The notes beneath the pieces were generated by a model, which was not told the DNA's origin, searched no databases, and worked only from the letters and a program-made list of their open reading frames with translations. Shown here piece after piece: positions 45,661 through 57,603 of a DNA stretch of 64,000 bases. A program made the translations under genes and the position numbers. Origin of the DNA: Berberis thunbergii (Eukaryota; Streptophyta; Magnoliopsida; Ranunculales; Berberidaceae); assembly GCA_003290165.1 (NCBI GenBank), contig QNQO01006232.1, forward strand, positions 186,001-250,000, given 5' to 3'. Positions within the stretch are counted from its first letter, which is position 1; each line of letters begins with the position of its first letter.

Positions 45661-46300
45661 TGAAAGAGAGGAGTGGTTGCGTGGCGAGTTGCTTCAGGCT
45701 ACCACCTTCTGAACCATCTATATCTGAACAATGTGGGCTACAAGTTTGGGGAGTAAGGAATTGGTGACTACATTAAAGAGCAGTAGTTCCATGACGAGCC
45801 GTCGACATCAGTCAGGAACTGACTAGTTTCCCAACTTTCGAACCATCTATACCCGCGTGATGGGTGCTACAAGTTCGAGTCAAAGGAGTTCGGTGACTCG
45901 GCTGAAAAGTAGTGGTCCTGTGGCAAGCTGTCGGAATCAGTTCGGGACTAACTAGGCTCCCACCTTCCAAATCATCTACACCTATGCGCATCAAGCTACA
46001 AATTTGGGAGTTTTCGGCGACCAAGCTGAAGAGCTGTGGTCCCATGGCGAATTGTCGAAATTGGTTGGCGATTGACTAGGCTCCCACCTTCTAAAATATC
46101 TGCACCCGCTCAGTGGGGCTACAAGTCCAGGGTTGGCAATTCGGCGGCCACGCTGAAAAGTAGTGGTCCCGTGGCGAGCCGTCAAATCAGTTTGTGACTG
46201 ACTAGGCTCCCACCTTCCAAACCATCTACGCCCATGCAGTGAGGGCTACAAGTCTGGGCTTTGATAAGAATCTTTCGTTGCTAGTCGTCACCAGGCGTGA
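45660..46300. repeat. 127-bp tandem array of element A
   Basis: Five copies. The phrase CCACCTTC(C/T)(A/G)AA(A/C)C/ATCT recurs at about 45702, 45831, 45960, 46084 and 46210. Each copy also has GGCTACAAGT(T/C), a CTGAAAAGTAGTGGTCC-like stretch and GACTAGGCTCCC. Unit sequence and length differ from the 70-bp unit of B and C, but the position in the element is the same. Confidence 0.85.
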
Positions 46301-47830
46301 TGGCGGTGATTAGAATCCTACTTCATACACCATCGCGATCCACACTAGATGGACTAGGTATCGGGATGAACCAAAAGCCATCGTCATTAGCATTGGCTGA
46401 CTAAGCTTGATCCTGCTAGAGGGTGTGCGATGTCAGCTTGCATTGTGCACTGTGTGAACAAAATTACCTTAAATCGGCTTGTAATCCGTATTTACATTTT
46501 GTATGTCAGAGTTGACAAAGATTTCTAGTGCTCGTGCTAAGCATGTGGTAGAATACTGCTTGAATAGTAGGCTGAGCCCATGGGCCTGCAAAAGAAGAGC
46601 TAGGGTTTCCTGTACGGTTGTGCTACGTGTACAACGTAGATCACGCGGTAACACGTATACGACGTAGGCTGTGGGACAGTTGAGTATCTGTTACTCCCCC
46701 TCAATTGATGGGGTTGCGTGCAGCGCCATTAATTGGACGAACTTGGTTGCGCAGTTTCCTCGGGAATCGTCCTTTCATCATTTCTCATTCAGTATTCAAT
46801 GCTTGACAGTTAATGCTGGAGGCCCATTTGGTGAATCATCGTGTCTATATAATGGTGTTCTCCAATAGTTGTAGGCACTATCTTTTGTAAAGCATATCTC
46901 TTGTAATGTTCTTGTTTGAAGAAAGTGATTTGGATTTTCCAAAGGATGAAAGGACATCTCCAACAATGGAGTCTTCGAATATTCTGACATTTGCACCGAT
47001 CAGGCATAATCATAATCGCTGTTATGCATGGTCACTGATCCTAGGTGGGCACGTAGTTGATTTATTGAGATCTAGTAAATTCTTCTCATATTGCAGAGAA
47101 GTAGTACAGATTTCCTACCAAGGGAGATGCCCAGATGTTAATTTGTGTTGTTTATGCCCATATGTATGTGGTTCCCGCTACTAACTTATGGTTGATCAAA
47201 GTGTTAGCAGATGCACGATGCTTTCGGGTGTGGTATCTCTCAATCACTTCTAGTATCGCACGTGGGAAAAGTGACCTCGCTTGACAGCTCCGTGAGACCT
47301 TGATTGCGTTGTTGTTTGCATCCATCCTCATATGCCTTCTTCCATCCCCTTTAAGAGGCCAAAAACCGTTTGAAGAAGTCTGCAAAGGGGTGGGATGTAT
47401 TTTGAGGAAGTCAGTTGTCCGTTGTAAGGTCTACATCGCTGTTGTAGGGCACTTTTCTGGGGTGATTCGTCGGAGCAATCAACAATTCAGTCCTTTCAAT
47501 CCCCTTCGACACCTTGTCCTTGATCTTGGGAAGGGGTTGATCGAAGTCCGTTTGAATATCATTGTTGTCACTTGCAGAGTGCTCGCATTGGGGAGTTTGC
47601 ACAACCTTTCTTCTTACGTAGTTGGATCGTCTAAGCGAGTCTTTACTTCATGTCGCACTGTATTCAGATGCTTGTAGTATGTAGTCTTTTGTATCCGCTC
47701 AAGGTGCCCGTTGTTACATCTTTCCGATAATCATAGATTATACCTGAACTCTCTTTCTCTCTTTTTAACTGACTCCCACGATCACTTGTTCGTTCTGGTC
47801 ACTTCTCAGAGTTCAGGAATTCTTTTAGTT
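46301..47830. other. Element A region between array and gag, no pol domain found
   Basis: I read the minus strand for protease (DTGSS), RT (YxDD) and integrase motifs and found none. Open frames such as 47411-47602 (minus) follow gag but match nothing. A second CTCCCCCTCAATTGATGGG polypyrimidine phrase near 46693 resembles the polypurine region and may be a rearrangement scar. Confidence 0.5.
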
Positions 47831-49144
47831 TGCCCCTGCGAATCTAGTATTCAACCTCATACTTGCAGTCGTTGGTATCATGGCCACCCTCCTAGTGGTA
47901 CACGCATTACTTGTCGTTGTCACACTTGGAAGTGTCTCCGCGCTGTTCTTGCTTTAGAGGGCAATTCAGATCTTTCCAGTTTTTCATGGAGTTTAGTACG
48001 TTCGACAGGCTAGAATTGAGGGTGTCATGGCTCTAGATCCAACGTAATTGGAGGATTTTTCTAGTCTGGACCGACCAGGGTCTGACCAATTGTCACTGCG
48101 CTTTCTCTTGCTCATTTCTTCATCCTCGCGTTTCTTTCCCTCATTCTTGTCCTTAGGAGCGAAGGCTTCTTCTTGCCTTCAATTTCCCTTTTCACGGTCC
48201 TCAACTCCTCCAAGGTAATGTGTTTCTAGGCGCTATTGAGGAGCTCCATCATGTCCAGAGAAGATTCCAAGATGAGGTCTTCGTAGTTTTCCTTCCTTGA
48301 GGCCCACAGTGAAGGCTGTCACGGCTGTGTTGTCATTGCATTCATCATTGAGGGTTATCTTATTGTTGAAGTGCGTGACATACTCTCTAAGTGTCTCATT
48401 GGACTTCTGCTTTAGAGAGAGTATGTAGTGTGGGCCTTTTTAAAAACGCTGGCTCTTAATGAAACGTGTCAGGAACTCTTTTGCCAGCGTCTTGAAGGAG
48501 TCGATCGACCATGGTGGAAGGCTGTGGAACCACATTAGTGCTTACTTCTTCAAGCTAAGGGGGAAAATTCTGCACATCACCGACTCGGGTCCTTGTTTGA
48601 GAGCCATTACGTGCTGGTAATGGTGCATGTGGTCGAATGTGTCGGTGGTTCCGTTGTAGAAGTCGAGCTTTGAAGGAGTGAACTTCCTCGGAAAGGCCTC
48701 ATTCATGATTCAATCCACAAATGGTGGGACAGAAAAACAGTACAACACGTTTGGGTCGTGTGCCCCTCTGCAGAGGGGGTTTTGAGGGTCGAGCCTCTCT
48801 GCCCTGGTGGCGGTTCAGCGTTAGCCGCACAACCTCCTCTATTCCAATGAAAACTAGTCGGGGCTTGGCTCTTCTGTGCTTGCTTTCTGCCATTTTCTGA
48901 AGATGGATGCCCGTGCTGCTCCTAGTCTCCATTAGCAGGTGGTGGATTTTGTCGTGTGGGAGCCTCCACAGCTTTGGCGATATGTTGTATTTGAGATGGG
49001 GTCCGTCATTGCTGTTATCGGTGCGGGGGCGTGAGTCTGTTGTCTGTGCATGACCGAAAATGCTGAAAGCGGCGGTACAACGTCAGCCTGAGCGTTTGAT
49101 GTGTCCTTTTGTTCTCCGTTGTTGCGCGATCTAGTGGTCACCAT
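47830..49144 (-). pseudogene. Element A gag
   Basis: Starts MVTTRSRNNGEQKDTSNAQA (ATG high end 49144), 75 bases from the LTR. The Retrotrans_gag core is read as LDFYNGTTDTFDHMHHYQHV, then CRIFPLSLKK, ALMWFHSLPPWSIDSFKTLA, KEFLTRFIKSQRF and YVTHFNNKITLNDECND. A zinc-knuckle segment of the form CxxxHxxxxGHDTxDC lies at 47866-47905, followed by RRGKLKEFL. This order (gag core, knuckle, GKLKEFL) is typical of plant Tat-group gag. Many stops interrupt it. Gag forms the particle and packages RNA; this copy is dead. Confidence 0.82.
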
Positions 49145-49195
49145 CTCTCTGGGTTTTGAAGGTAGACGGTGCTGGTGAAAAGTTAGGAACTTTGT

Positions 49196-49218
49196 CGTCC
49201 CCACTGACGACGCCAAAC
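49196..49218 (-). promoter_or_regulatory. Primer-binding site of element A
   Basis: On the minus strand GTTTGGCGTCGTCAGTGGGG follows LTR end TGCATCA. Compared with D (TGGCGCCG) it has a C to T change. Confidence 0.65.
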
Positions 49219-49896
49219 TGATGCAGTCATTTTCTGCTCCCTGCTTTGACCTAGTCCCGCTGACCTGCACAAGTAACACACCTGAGCCACGGACTACCGT
49301 TGTGGTGGCCGATGACACTCTGATGATAAAGTCAGGCATGGATCTGAGGAAGGTGTAATGATGTAAACATGGAATTTGTAGCATACATTAGTTTACCAAC
49401 CTCGTGTCTTATTTATAGTGCAAGTGTTCTAGTTCTACCAGACCATTGAAGGAGTAGTTTAAGAAGGAGATCTTCGTGGAGTTCCTTCTCTAATTAGGAG
49501 TCGTGTTGTACGAGAAAAGTTCCATGTTAGCCCTGTGCTTCTAGATACATGAGAGATAGTTGCCAATCCAAGAGCAATTCGTAGAAGGAAGTTTCCCTAC
49601 GTGGAATGTACTCTAGTATTTGCTTCCTAGTTGGAAGCAGAGAGTTGTTGTAATTGCCTGTCTGAAGTTGATCCTCGAGATACTTGCCTTAGTAGGACTT
49701 ACAGGTATTGAGGATAGTTGTGAGACGTGTGGCCTAGTACGCTGTAAGAATTCATGCTCATCTGGCAGACTAAATTAGGTAGGCTTGGAATCGCTTGGGC
49801 CGGATCAGTGTTTGGCTGACGCCAGAGCTCGTAATTCCTTGAGATCATCATGACACGTGTATGGCTCAGGGATGTGACTATTTTTGTGTATCATCA
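49219..49896 (-). repeat. 5' LTR of element A
   Basis: 678 bp, TGATGCAGTCATT to TGTGTATCATCA, aligned end to end with 41774-42448. It differs by many substitutions and small indels (for example a CTGACCTG duplication present only in the 3' LTR). Confidence 0.85.
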
Positions 49897-49917
49897 GTAA
49901 TTAATAATCAAATTTTA

Positions 49918-50441
49918 TGCGTCCAAATCTCGTCCTCTTGTAAGTTTGACCTGCAAAATAGATGTTAGACTACCAAGGACCACAATTTTTGTGGCTGAAG
50001 GCACTCCGATGCTTAAGTTAGAAACTCTGTTGAAGAAAAAAGTAAATTTGAACAAAACTCAGTTAAAGTTGCATACCTTTGTCGATTGTTCCCTTTACCT
50101 TATATAATGGTCGCGGTTAATTCTCTTTGTGACTTAAGCATGTGATACGCAATGGAGGGAGACGTTCTTTTGTAACAGTCTCCTCCTTTATGAAGACGCG
50201 TCCATGGAGGCGTAACTCCCTCCATGAATCTTTTTTTATGCAACGTTTTTCTTTTTTATGAGACAACTCGCTCAGGCCTTAGTTATGACTTCTTCTGGTT
50301 GACCCCATTTGGGCTTTTATGATTGATTTTACTATATTTGGGCTTTATGAGTTGGCCCTGTTTTGGGATACTTGATCCTTGTGATAGACAATTTATGCCA
50401 CGTGTACGATAGTAATGATGGTCTATTTTGATGTATCATCA
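49918..50441 (-). repeat. 3' LTR of element B with polypurine tract
   Basis: TGCGTCCAAATC to TTTTGATGTATCATCA. Minus-strand purine tract CTAAGGGGGAGTAGC lies at about 50442-50456. Confidence 0.82.
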
Positions 50442-50772
50442 GCTACTCCCCCTTAGTTAGTGAGTACGCTGACATGGCCACTAACTTTGTGATGGTTGGA
50501 CTTTCGATTCCATCATTGCTTCACATTTAATGTTGTCAACAACTTTTGGTGAGTTGGTGTTTCGATCTCTTGCTCATCCATTTGTTTTCGCACACATTTT
50601 TTGGATTTCACGCAACCATCATATCCCGCACCTCGTCCCATAAGCAGTCCCTTCGTTATTTGGCTCTATAAAGGCGGATGTGATGGGTTTGTTTCCCTTT
50701 TTACGCTATTTTTGAAATTAGGGTTATTTTTTCTTCCTTCTTCGTTTTTCTTATTTTTCTAATTCCTCTGCG

Positions 50773-53161
50773 ATGCCTGTCGGTGATTTACTGGATGGTA
50801 AGCAACTTGCTGCTTGCGAAGCTTACTTCTCTCCCAATAAGGTTTCTCAGGTGATGTTGGACAATGTTCACTCTAACTACTCTTTGCCCTCTGACTTTGA
50901 GATCATTTTGCCCCTACAGAGTGATAGTCCTTGTCGTCCAAGGAATGGGTATATTGTACTCTACTCGTGCATGTTTCAATCCAACCTTCAATTTCCAGTT
51001 CTTGAAATATTCTAGGTGTATTTGGACTTTCTAGGTATCCCTCTTGCTTAGATGGGCCTTGGCGATTGGAGGGTTATGGTTTCTACTTATACGAAATCCA
51101 TTCTTTTTGGTATTCCCTTGATTGTTAGGACTTTGCACTCGATGGTTGGTCTGTTGGTGACCAAGAGCATTTGCTTTCTTCGTTCTCTGGTATGCTTTGG
51201 TAATCTTAACGACGATATCAGTTGTTGGTCGCGAGATTGGTTTTATGCTTCTATCCGCTCTGGCTACTTCGACTTGCAAGGTCGTAAGATAGTGAGGTCT
51301 TTCCAAATTTCGAACAAGCGGAGAGATCTGCAATTGACTGCGAAAAAATAGATGATCAGCGAGCGTTTCTTGAAGCTTCCCGTGGTTCCTTTGGAGGCAT
51401 TCCTTTCCGATATCATGGTGGAGCGCAGTGGTTTGTACACCATGAACGAGGCTGAGCGGGCTTTGCAGATAGAAAGGCGAGCTGAGGAGATTGTTGCCCG
51501 TGCTGCTTCCATTGGTGTTGATAATGGGGCATTGATGGGAAAGTGAGCTCAAACATTACATATTTCGATGCTCCTGTTAGCGTTGGTGTTGCTGACCCAA
51601 CTTCTAGAAAGAGAAAAATCTCGAGGCCTGCTAGTCCATCGAAGCAATTGTTTATAAGTCCTAACCGTGTTCCGAAGTGGAAGCGACTTCCTAGATCTAC
51701 TCGTCGCATTGTTCCTCATCCAAACTCTATTGGTAGGGAGGTTGCGAAAGAAGATCGCTTATCCCTATAGGAGGTCAAAGAGATGAAATTGGTATCGGAG
51801 AGGAGTGAGAATGAGACTACTCGCTCGTTGAATGAAAATGAAAAATGGTTTTATCTGCATATGGTGTACCTGACGCTGCTGAATGTTCTAATGATGATCC
51901 TCGAGCTATTAATGATAAGATGTTTCAGCAAACGGCTGAGTAGTTTAAGGAGATTGATGATCACAGTCGAGATTTTGATGTGCTTTCTCCTCGATCTCAT
52001 TCTGCTCATGTTGACGATGCAGCGGAGTTTTTACATTCTTCTCCCGCTCATTTGGATTCTTATACCCCTGTTGGCACTACTACTTGTTATGCTCGTTGCG
52101 ACTATGCAACAAAAGGGTTAGGATCGTTTTTCTGTCGTTACTATTGTTCTGTCTTCTCTTCCAGTAATTGGAGGTGGCTCCTTCGCGCTTCTGAATCCCC
52201 ATGTCCTTCATTTGCGGATTAGTTTGAAGGAACCTATCCCTGAAGATATTCGCGTCAAGTAGGATGGGAATTTTTGTTGGTTTACCCAGCTTAACGTGCA
52301 GGATGACGCCCGTAGGTCGATCAACGAATGGCACGAGCGATCGGTGGAAAGGCCTTCAATGCCTGTGTTGGATCCGAGCACTCATCTTGACTGTGATCTT
52401 AAGTAGATAATGGTCGGGTTGAATCACCTAACTTATGCGGGCGATATGGGTTCGGATTACCGAGCTAGCCGTAACCAGGTGGCTTTTCTGGAGAGGAAGT
52501 TGGCGGCGTTGTTGTTCGTATTTTCTCACAGCCATTGTCAATTTGACGTGTTGGAAGCACAATACGCAAAACATAAGAAAATAATCAGGGCTGTTTGAGC
52601 CTCGTTGGTTGAAACGGAGGCTGCACGAGATAAGTCCGCAGTTGAGCTCGAGTATTTGAGGACTGATTTGGATGGTTTTTGTGCACACTTGCACAATATG
52701 GAGGGGAGTTGTCTACCGATAAGGCGGCTCATGATGAGGTTGCGCATGTCGTGGTCGAGCAGACCGTTAATCGCGATGTTGCTGAGAAATGGGTGGAGTA
52801 GTTAATAGTTACGTTCGACAAGGTCAAGGACAAGCTTTGCATTTTGGAGGCGGCAGATTGGAAGTGAGTCTTTGATGGATGGATTGAGCTTTTTTACTAT
52901 TTCGAGGGGCTTGGTATTGATTTATCCGAGTACCGTCACTTGGTTGATCAAGTTTTCGAAGATGAAAATGGTGAATAAGGTATTTTGGGTTATCCGAATG
53001 ATCCAATGGTTGAACCATTGCTTCCTTCTCATTTCGAAGAGAAAGCTTCATCCCCTCATGCTAATGATGCAACTGTCGTTCATTCGTCAGATGGCGATGT
53101 TGTGATTGCCTCCGTTTTATCTCCCACTTCTTCACATTCTTCCCCAGATGTAATAGAATAG
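50773..53161 (+). pseudogene. Antisense ORF of element B
   Basis: Starts MPVGDLLDGKQLAACEAYFS (ATG 50773), then FSPNKVSQVMLDNVHSNYSL, FPVLEIF, YLDFLGIPLA and MGLGDWRVMVSTYTKSILFG. A middle section follows with DLQGRKIVRSFQISNKRRDL, RFLKLPVVPLEAFLSDIMVE and PTSRKRKISRPASPSKQLFI. The tail has LNHLTYAGDMGSDYRASRNQ, LEYLRTDLDGF and a final SSPDVIE with TAG at 53159-53161. Element C encodes the same protein. The front resembles proteins annotated as putative gypsy-type transposon domain, and the rear is coiled-coil-like. Stops are mostly TAG (for example 51349 and 51768). The strand is opposite to gag, reading away from the 3' LTR. Function unknown. Confidence 0.68.
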
Positions 53162-53759
53162 TTTTATCAATGAAAAGAACTTTTCTTTTTGGTATTCTTG
53201 TTTGCATTTTTTTTTCATCGTAGTCGTAATTTGTCTTGGGTTATGTGTAGAACAAAAATCTCAAGCCTCTCCAATCTTCTAATACTGAAATAAAATAACT
53301 GACACTTCACAATTTCTATCTTGGATCCTACATAATAACTAAATTAGCTAAAAGAAAAATAATAAGAAAATTCTTAAACTTTAAATACACTCATGGGTTA
53401 GGATGGACACTCACCTATGATACCAGATAAAGAATTTGCAACATTTGTTGTTTCATTACACTACAAGTGCATCATGAGAAATACTTGGCACAAAAACATA
53501 AAATTCTTAAAATGTTTTATTGCATGTGCCTAAGTGTTCTTAACTTAGCAAATGAAGAGTGTTATCCCCATTTACTTAGCAGAGTTTGTATTAGTTTCTA
53601 ATTGCATATGTCGTAGTAGTTGAAGTAAGTTGTACTACGCATCTCCAGTTTGACTTTATGATCAGCCAGGGGGCCTTTGCGGCTGCATTTTGAATCATGT
53701 CCAAATTTCTTGATCCGGACAATTGACTTGGAGCTTATTTGAGCAAGTTGAGTTTTCCG
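53162..53759. other. Element B spacer between antisense ORF and array
   Basis: No coding frame recognised. It corresponds to 1400-1700 of element C, with shared CTTGCTCAAATAAGCTCCAA-type sequence in reverse orientation near 53725. Confidence 0.4.
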
Positions 53760-54350
53760 TCTTGACTTTTACTTCATTGGTTTGACATATTAGTCGTCCT
53801 GAAGTTTTTATTATTAAGTCGACTCGTTCGTCCAACTTTTACTTCGTTGGTCTGACGTATTAGTCGACCTAAAGTTTTTATGAGTAAGTTGACTCGTTCA
53901 TCCAACATTTACTTTGTTGGTTCAACATATTAGTCGACCCGAAGTTTTTTACGAGTAAGTTGACTCGTTCGTCCAACTTTTACTTCTTTGGTCTGACGTA
54001 TTGGTCAACACAATTTTTTTATGAGTAAGTTGACTCATTCGTCCAACTTTTACTTCTTTGATCTGACGTATTAGTTGACCCAAAGTTTTTTATGAGTAAG
54101 TTGACTCGTTCGTCCAACTTTTACTTTGTCAGTCTGACATAGTGGTCGACCAAAATTTATTTTTTTACGAGTAAGTTTACTCGTTCATCCAACTTTTACT
54201 TCGTTGGTATGACGTATTGGTTGACCCAAATTTTTTTACGAGTAAGTTGACTCGTTCGTCCAACTGTTACTTAGTTTGTCTGATGTATTGGTCGACCAAA
54301 AATTTTTATTTGAGTAAGTTGACTCGTTCATCCAACTTTTACTTCGCGTT
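53760..54350. repeat. 70-bp tandem array of element B
   Basis: About eight copies. GACTCGTTCGTCCAACTTTT or a variant recurs near 53821, 53891, 53962, 54031, 54102, 54177, 54247 and 54321, each followed by TCTGACGTATTAGTCGACC. Same unit as in element C (about 4.5 copies), so copy number differs between family members. Confidence 0.88.
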
Positions 54351-55230
54351 TGATCAGACCAGAATTTTATTATATATATCTTACTTGTGTCCTAATCTTT
54401 GGGCTTGATATGCCGATTTCTCTGTATTATCGAGCTTTGATGCTTTGATTTTGCTGTTCACGCACAAAATGGGGATTTCAGACTTGTAGTTTTATTGATA
54501 TTCCCTTCTCGAGTATTCTGACAAACCCTAGTGGTTGTTATTTTCCCAAAAAGTCACGCTAAGTTGCAAAGTCCTCTCGTAAAAATTTGTTTTGTCCTTC
54601 TGACCTTTGTTCGATTGATGTCGATCCTTGTGTTGTTAGAGGGCTACGTCCTTGTTACTTTATTTTGTATTGTCTATATCTTCAAGCTGTTGGATTTGCT
54701 ATTGATTTAATTTGTTTGTTGCGTCTCGTCATTCGTTGAATATGTTATTGTAGCTAATAGACTCGGGGTGCTTCCTAATTTGGTAACTGAGTAATGCTGA
54801 ATTGCCCAATCATGCTCACATCAATGCCAAATTGTCCAATCATGCTCACATTAGCACCAAATTGTTCAATCATGCTCATATCAGTCCCAAATACCGAGGT
54901 CTAATCGAGTCAGTTGTCGTCAATTTCATCGTTGGTAATACGGGCCAGGCTTGCATCTATCAGTAAGGTCTTCAAATTGTGTTAGTTGGCTAGTGCAAAC
55001 CTCTCCATGTTTTTTTGTCGTGAATCGGTATATTGGTTTGTCTGGTTTCGTTTGACGGCTTTAATGTTCCTGCTTCAATATAGATCATCTCAAGTGGGAG
55101 GTGTTCTCGGTTGCTTCTTCAGTTGGGTTGATTGTTTTGTTACCTTCGGCTATGCAGTGTAGGGCGTATATCAATTCCATGGGTTGTTCTTTTGATCTCG
55201 TAGTGGTGTTTGCCTTTTCCTTTCCTTTGG
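54351..55230. other. Element B region between array and gag, no pol domain found
   Basis: Contains three near-identical short repeats at 54795-54890 (AATTG(T/C)CCAATCATGCTCAC). No protease, RT or integrase motif was seen on the minus strand. Confidence 0.45.
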
Positions 55231-56454
55231 GCTGCTTGTCTGGCATTCCGATGAATTCGTCGAGTCGCCATCATTGAACCCAATGCACAATTTCATCTTT
55301 TAGATTGTAGCAATCTTCGGTATCTTGCCCGTGTCCTTGTGGAAGGAACAATACTTACTCTTATTTCTTCCATCCGGGCCTCTTCTCATTTTAAGAGGCC
55401 AATTGACGTCCTCCCATTTCGCCATGTGTTTTAGTATATTAGCTCGACTTGTTTTCAAGGCTGTGTATGGTTTGTATGTATTTTTCATCACACCTGTTAC
55501 CCGCTCATGTATGGGCCTTGCCGACTACAGCTTTTCGACCTCTTGCTGGTTGGATTCGGTCCTCCCATTGGTTCGATGCCTCTTTGACTGAATGTTATCC
55601 TCCCGAGGTCCGTCATATGTTCTTATTCCCTCCCTCATTTCCCGCTTCTTTGAGTGGCCTTCCTTTTCGTGATCATTTTTCTTTCTAGTAGCTTTCATCT
55701 CCTCAAGAGAAATGGGTTTTTGGGTGGTCTTCAATAGAATCGCCATGCTTTTTGGGGATTCCAGGTTGAGAACATAAAAATGTCATCTTTTAGTCCGGTG
55801 GTGAAAGTAGCGATGGTTGTGTCATCGCTACATTCGTTGATGATTGTCAGCTCTTTAGTGAAACGAGTGACGTATTCCATTATCGTCTCCTCAGGCTTCT
55901 GTTTGATATGAAGCAGGTAGTGTGGTCATTTCCTCATTTGTTGACTATCGATGAACCTTGCGATAAAGGTGGTGGCTAACGCCTGGAAGGAGTCTATCGA
56001 CCTCAGTGGTAAGCTGTTGAACCAACTCACTGTTGTAGAGGTAAGACTAGTTGAAAACGGTCTGCATAAGATGGATTATGTACTCTCCTTTAACGTCATC
56101 ATGTAGTGGAAATGTCGCAAATGGTTTGTTGGGTCGATGGTGCCATCATATGCCTTGAACTTTGGTGCAGTGAACTTCTTTGGCATGGGAGTTATCATGA
56201 GGGCATCAGAGAATGGTGGTTTGACTAGATCGTACAATACATTAGGATTCGTGACTCTGATTCTGAACGAGATTTTAGCAGGTGCTCCGTCACTCTTTGT
56301 AGTCTTATCTTGGGGAGGTTTATTACTTTCGAGATTCCCCTGTTGAGATTCTGCGGGAACCTCGTTGCTTTTTCGAGCTCGGTTAGTAGAGTTTTGTTGG
56401 GGCGGCGCTTAGATAAGGTCGGATGACTGAGTGCACTCTTGAGTGAGTTTCTCT

Positions 56455-56520
<66 letters not shown>

Positions 56521-56780
56521 GTGGTTCATTAAGGTCATGAGAAAATCTACCCGAGGGTCCGTAGCAATGTCATCGAATGTCCGGGTTGTTTAAGCTACTG
56601 CATGTTGTGGATTTTGACAGTCTGGCGCAATTGGCCCAATGGTTATTGTGGGTTCTCGATTGTGAGGTGCTAGCAATGTGGCGTCACCAATAGGAGGGTT
56701 ACTGTGATTGTTGTTGGGTTGAGGGTCTATAAAGTGTTCCATCTGTTCCGATAGCCTTTTGATCATTGATCAAATTTTAG
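55230..56780 (-). pseudogene. Element B gag
   Basis: The minus-strand frame starts near 56775 with MIKRLSEQMEHFIDPQPNNN. A (TCA)n run at 56455-56520 encodes Met or Asp repeats depending on frame. Later blocks: RPNKPFATFPLHDDVKGEY, TKELTIINECSDDTTIATF, then KPISLEEMKATRKKNDHEKE, NILKHMAKWEDVNWPLKMRR and KYCSFHKDTG, the last being the start of a zinc-knuckle-like CxFHxxxGH segment. The order fits a Tat-group gag. The frame is broken many times, and no protease follows. Confidence 0.75.
56455..56521. repeat. (TCA)n microsatellite in element B gag
   Basis: About 22 TCA triplets with one interruption (ATTCATC). It lies in the gag N-terminal region. Confidence 0.95.
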
Positions 56781-56826
56781 TAAGTTTTGACTGTGGATCT
56801 TCTTTTCAAAAAGGAAATTTGTCGTT

Positions 56827-56849
56827 CCCCACAGACGGCGCCAAACTGT
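56827..56849 (-). promoter_or_regulatory. Primer-binding site of element B
   Basis: The minus strand reads ACAGTTTGGCGCCGTCTGTG immediately after the LTR end GGAAGCA, followed by GGGAACGACAAA. TGGCGCCG(T) is the common plant gypsy primer-site form. Confidence 0.75.
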
Positions 56850-57373
56850 TGCTTCCAAATCTCGTCATCTTTTAAGTTTGACCTGCAAACAGATGTTAGA
56901 GTGCCAAGGATCACCTTTTTGGTGGTTGAATGCACTCTGATGCTTAAGTCAACAACTTTGTCGAAGAATGAAGTAAATCTGGATAAAACTCAATTAAAGT
57001 TGCATACCTTTGTCGATTATTTCCTTTACCTTATATAATGGTTGTGGTAAATTCTTCGCGTGACTTAAGCATGTGAGGCGCAACGAATGAAGACATTCTT
57101 CATAACAATTTCCTCCTTTATGAAGACATGTCCAGGGAGGTATAACTCCCTCCTCTAATGCAACATTTCTCTTCTTTATGAGAGAACTCGCTTGGGTCAG
57201 AATTTGGGCCTTAGTTATGACTTCTTCTGGTGGGCCCTATTTAAACTTTTATGATTGGTTTTGCCCTCTTTGAGCTTTATGAACTGGCTCGATTTTGGAA
57301 TACTTGATCATCATGATGGACGATTTATGCCACGTGTACGACAACGATGATGGTCTATTTTGATGTATCATCA
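56850..57373 (-). repeat. 5' LTR of element B
   Basis: 524 bp, TGCTTCCAAATC to TTTTGATGTATCATCA, the same length as the 3' LTR. Confidence 0.82.
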
Positions 57374-57603
57374 GAATTCATATGTGATTTGTTATCTTAT
57401 GTGATATGCGATCTTATAATTTGATTCAGATATTTAGTTTGAATAAATTTTTTTTTTTATTATCAATACGGGCATCCTTCAAAAAAGTTGAATTGAACAA
57501 TTTAATATCAAAGTTAAAAAGTAAATTCAAATAAACAATATGAAAACTCCAAGAAAAATTTAGGATAAATTTCAAAAGAAATCACTCACACGTGCACTCA
57601 ACC

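Larger units (their letters stand above)
41774..49896 (-). mobile_element. LTR element A (gypsy-like, gag plus antisense ORF, no pol), 8.12 kb
   Basis: Complete borders: LTRs 41774-42448 and 49219-49896 and a perfect 5-bp duplication GTAAT (41769-41773 and 49897-49901). Minus-strand order: 5' LTR, primer site, gag, a region without pol motifs, a 127-bp tandem array, a long ORF on the plus strand, polypurine tract, 3' LTR. No protease, RT, RNase H or integrase motif was seen between gag and the array. The antisense ORF near the 3' LTR is a known feature of Tat/Grande/Retand-type gypsy elements; the lack of pol makes this copy non-autonomous. The LTRs differ at many sites, so the insertion is not recent. 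Confidence 0.82.
49918..57373 (-). mobile_element. LTR element B (gypsy-like, gag plus antisense ORF, no pol), 7.46 kb
   Basis: LTRs 49918-50441 and 56850-57373, both 524 bp. Minus-strand order: 5' LTR, primer site, gag, spacer, 70-bp tandem array, plus-strand ORF, polypurine tract, 3' LTR. No protease, RT or integrase motif was seen. It lies 21 bp from element A in the same orientation (16 bp beyond A's GTAAT copy). Flanking 5-mers TTTTA and GAATT do not match, so no duplication is visible. Same family as C. Confidence 0.82.

Noticed and set aside
53400..53440. TGATACCAG as a tRNA-Met primer-binding site
   Set aside because: It lies inside element B, is not next to an LTR end, and B already has a TGGCGCC-type site at its 5' LTR.
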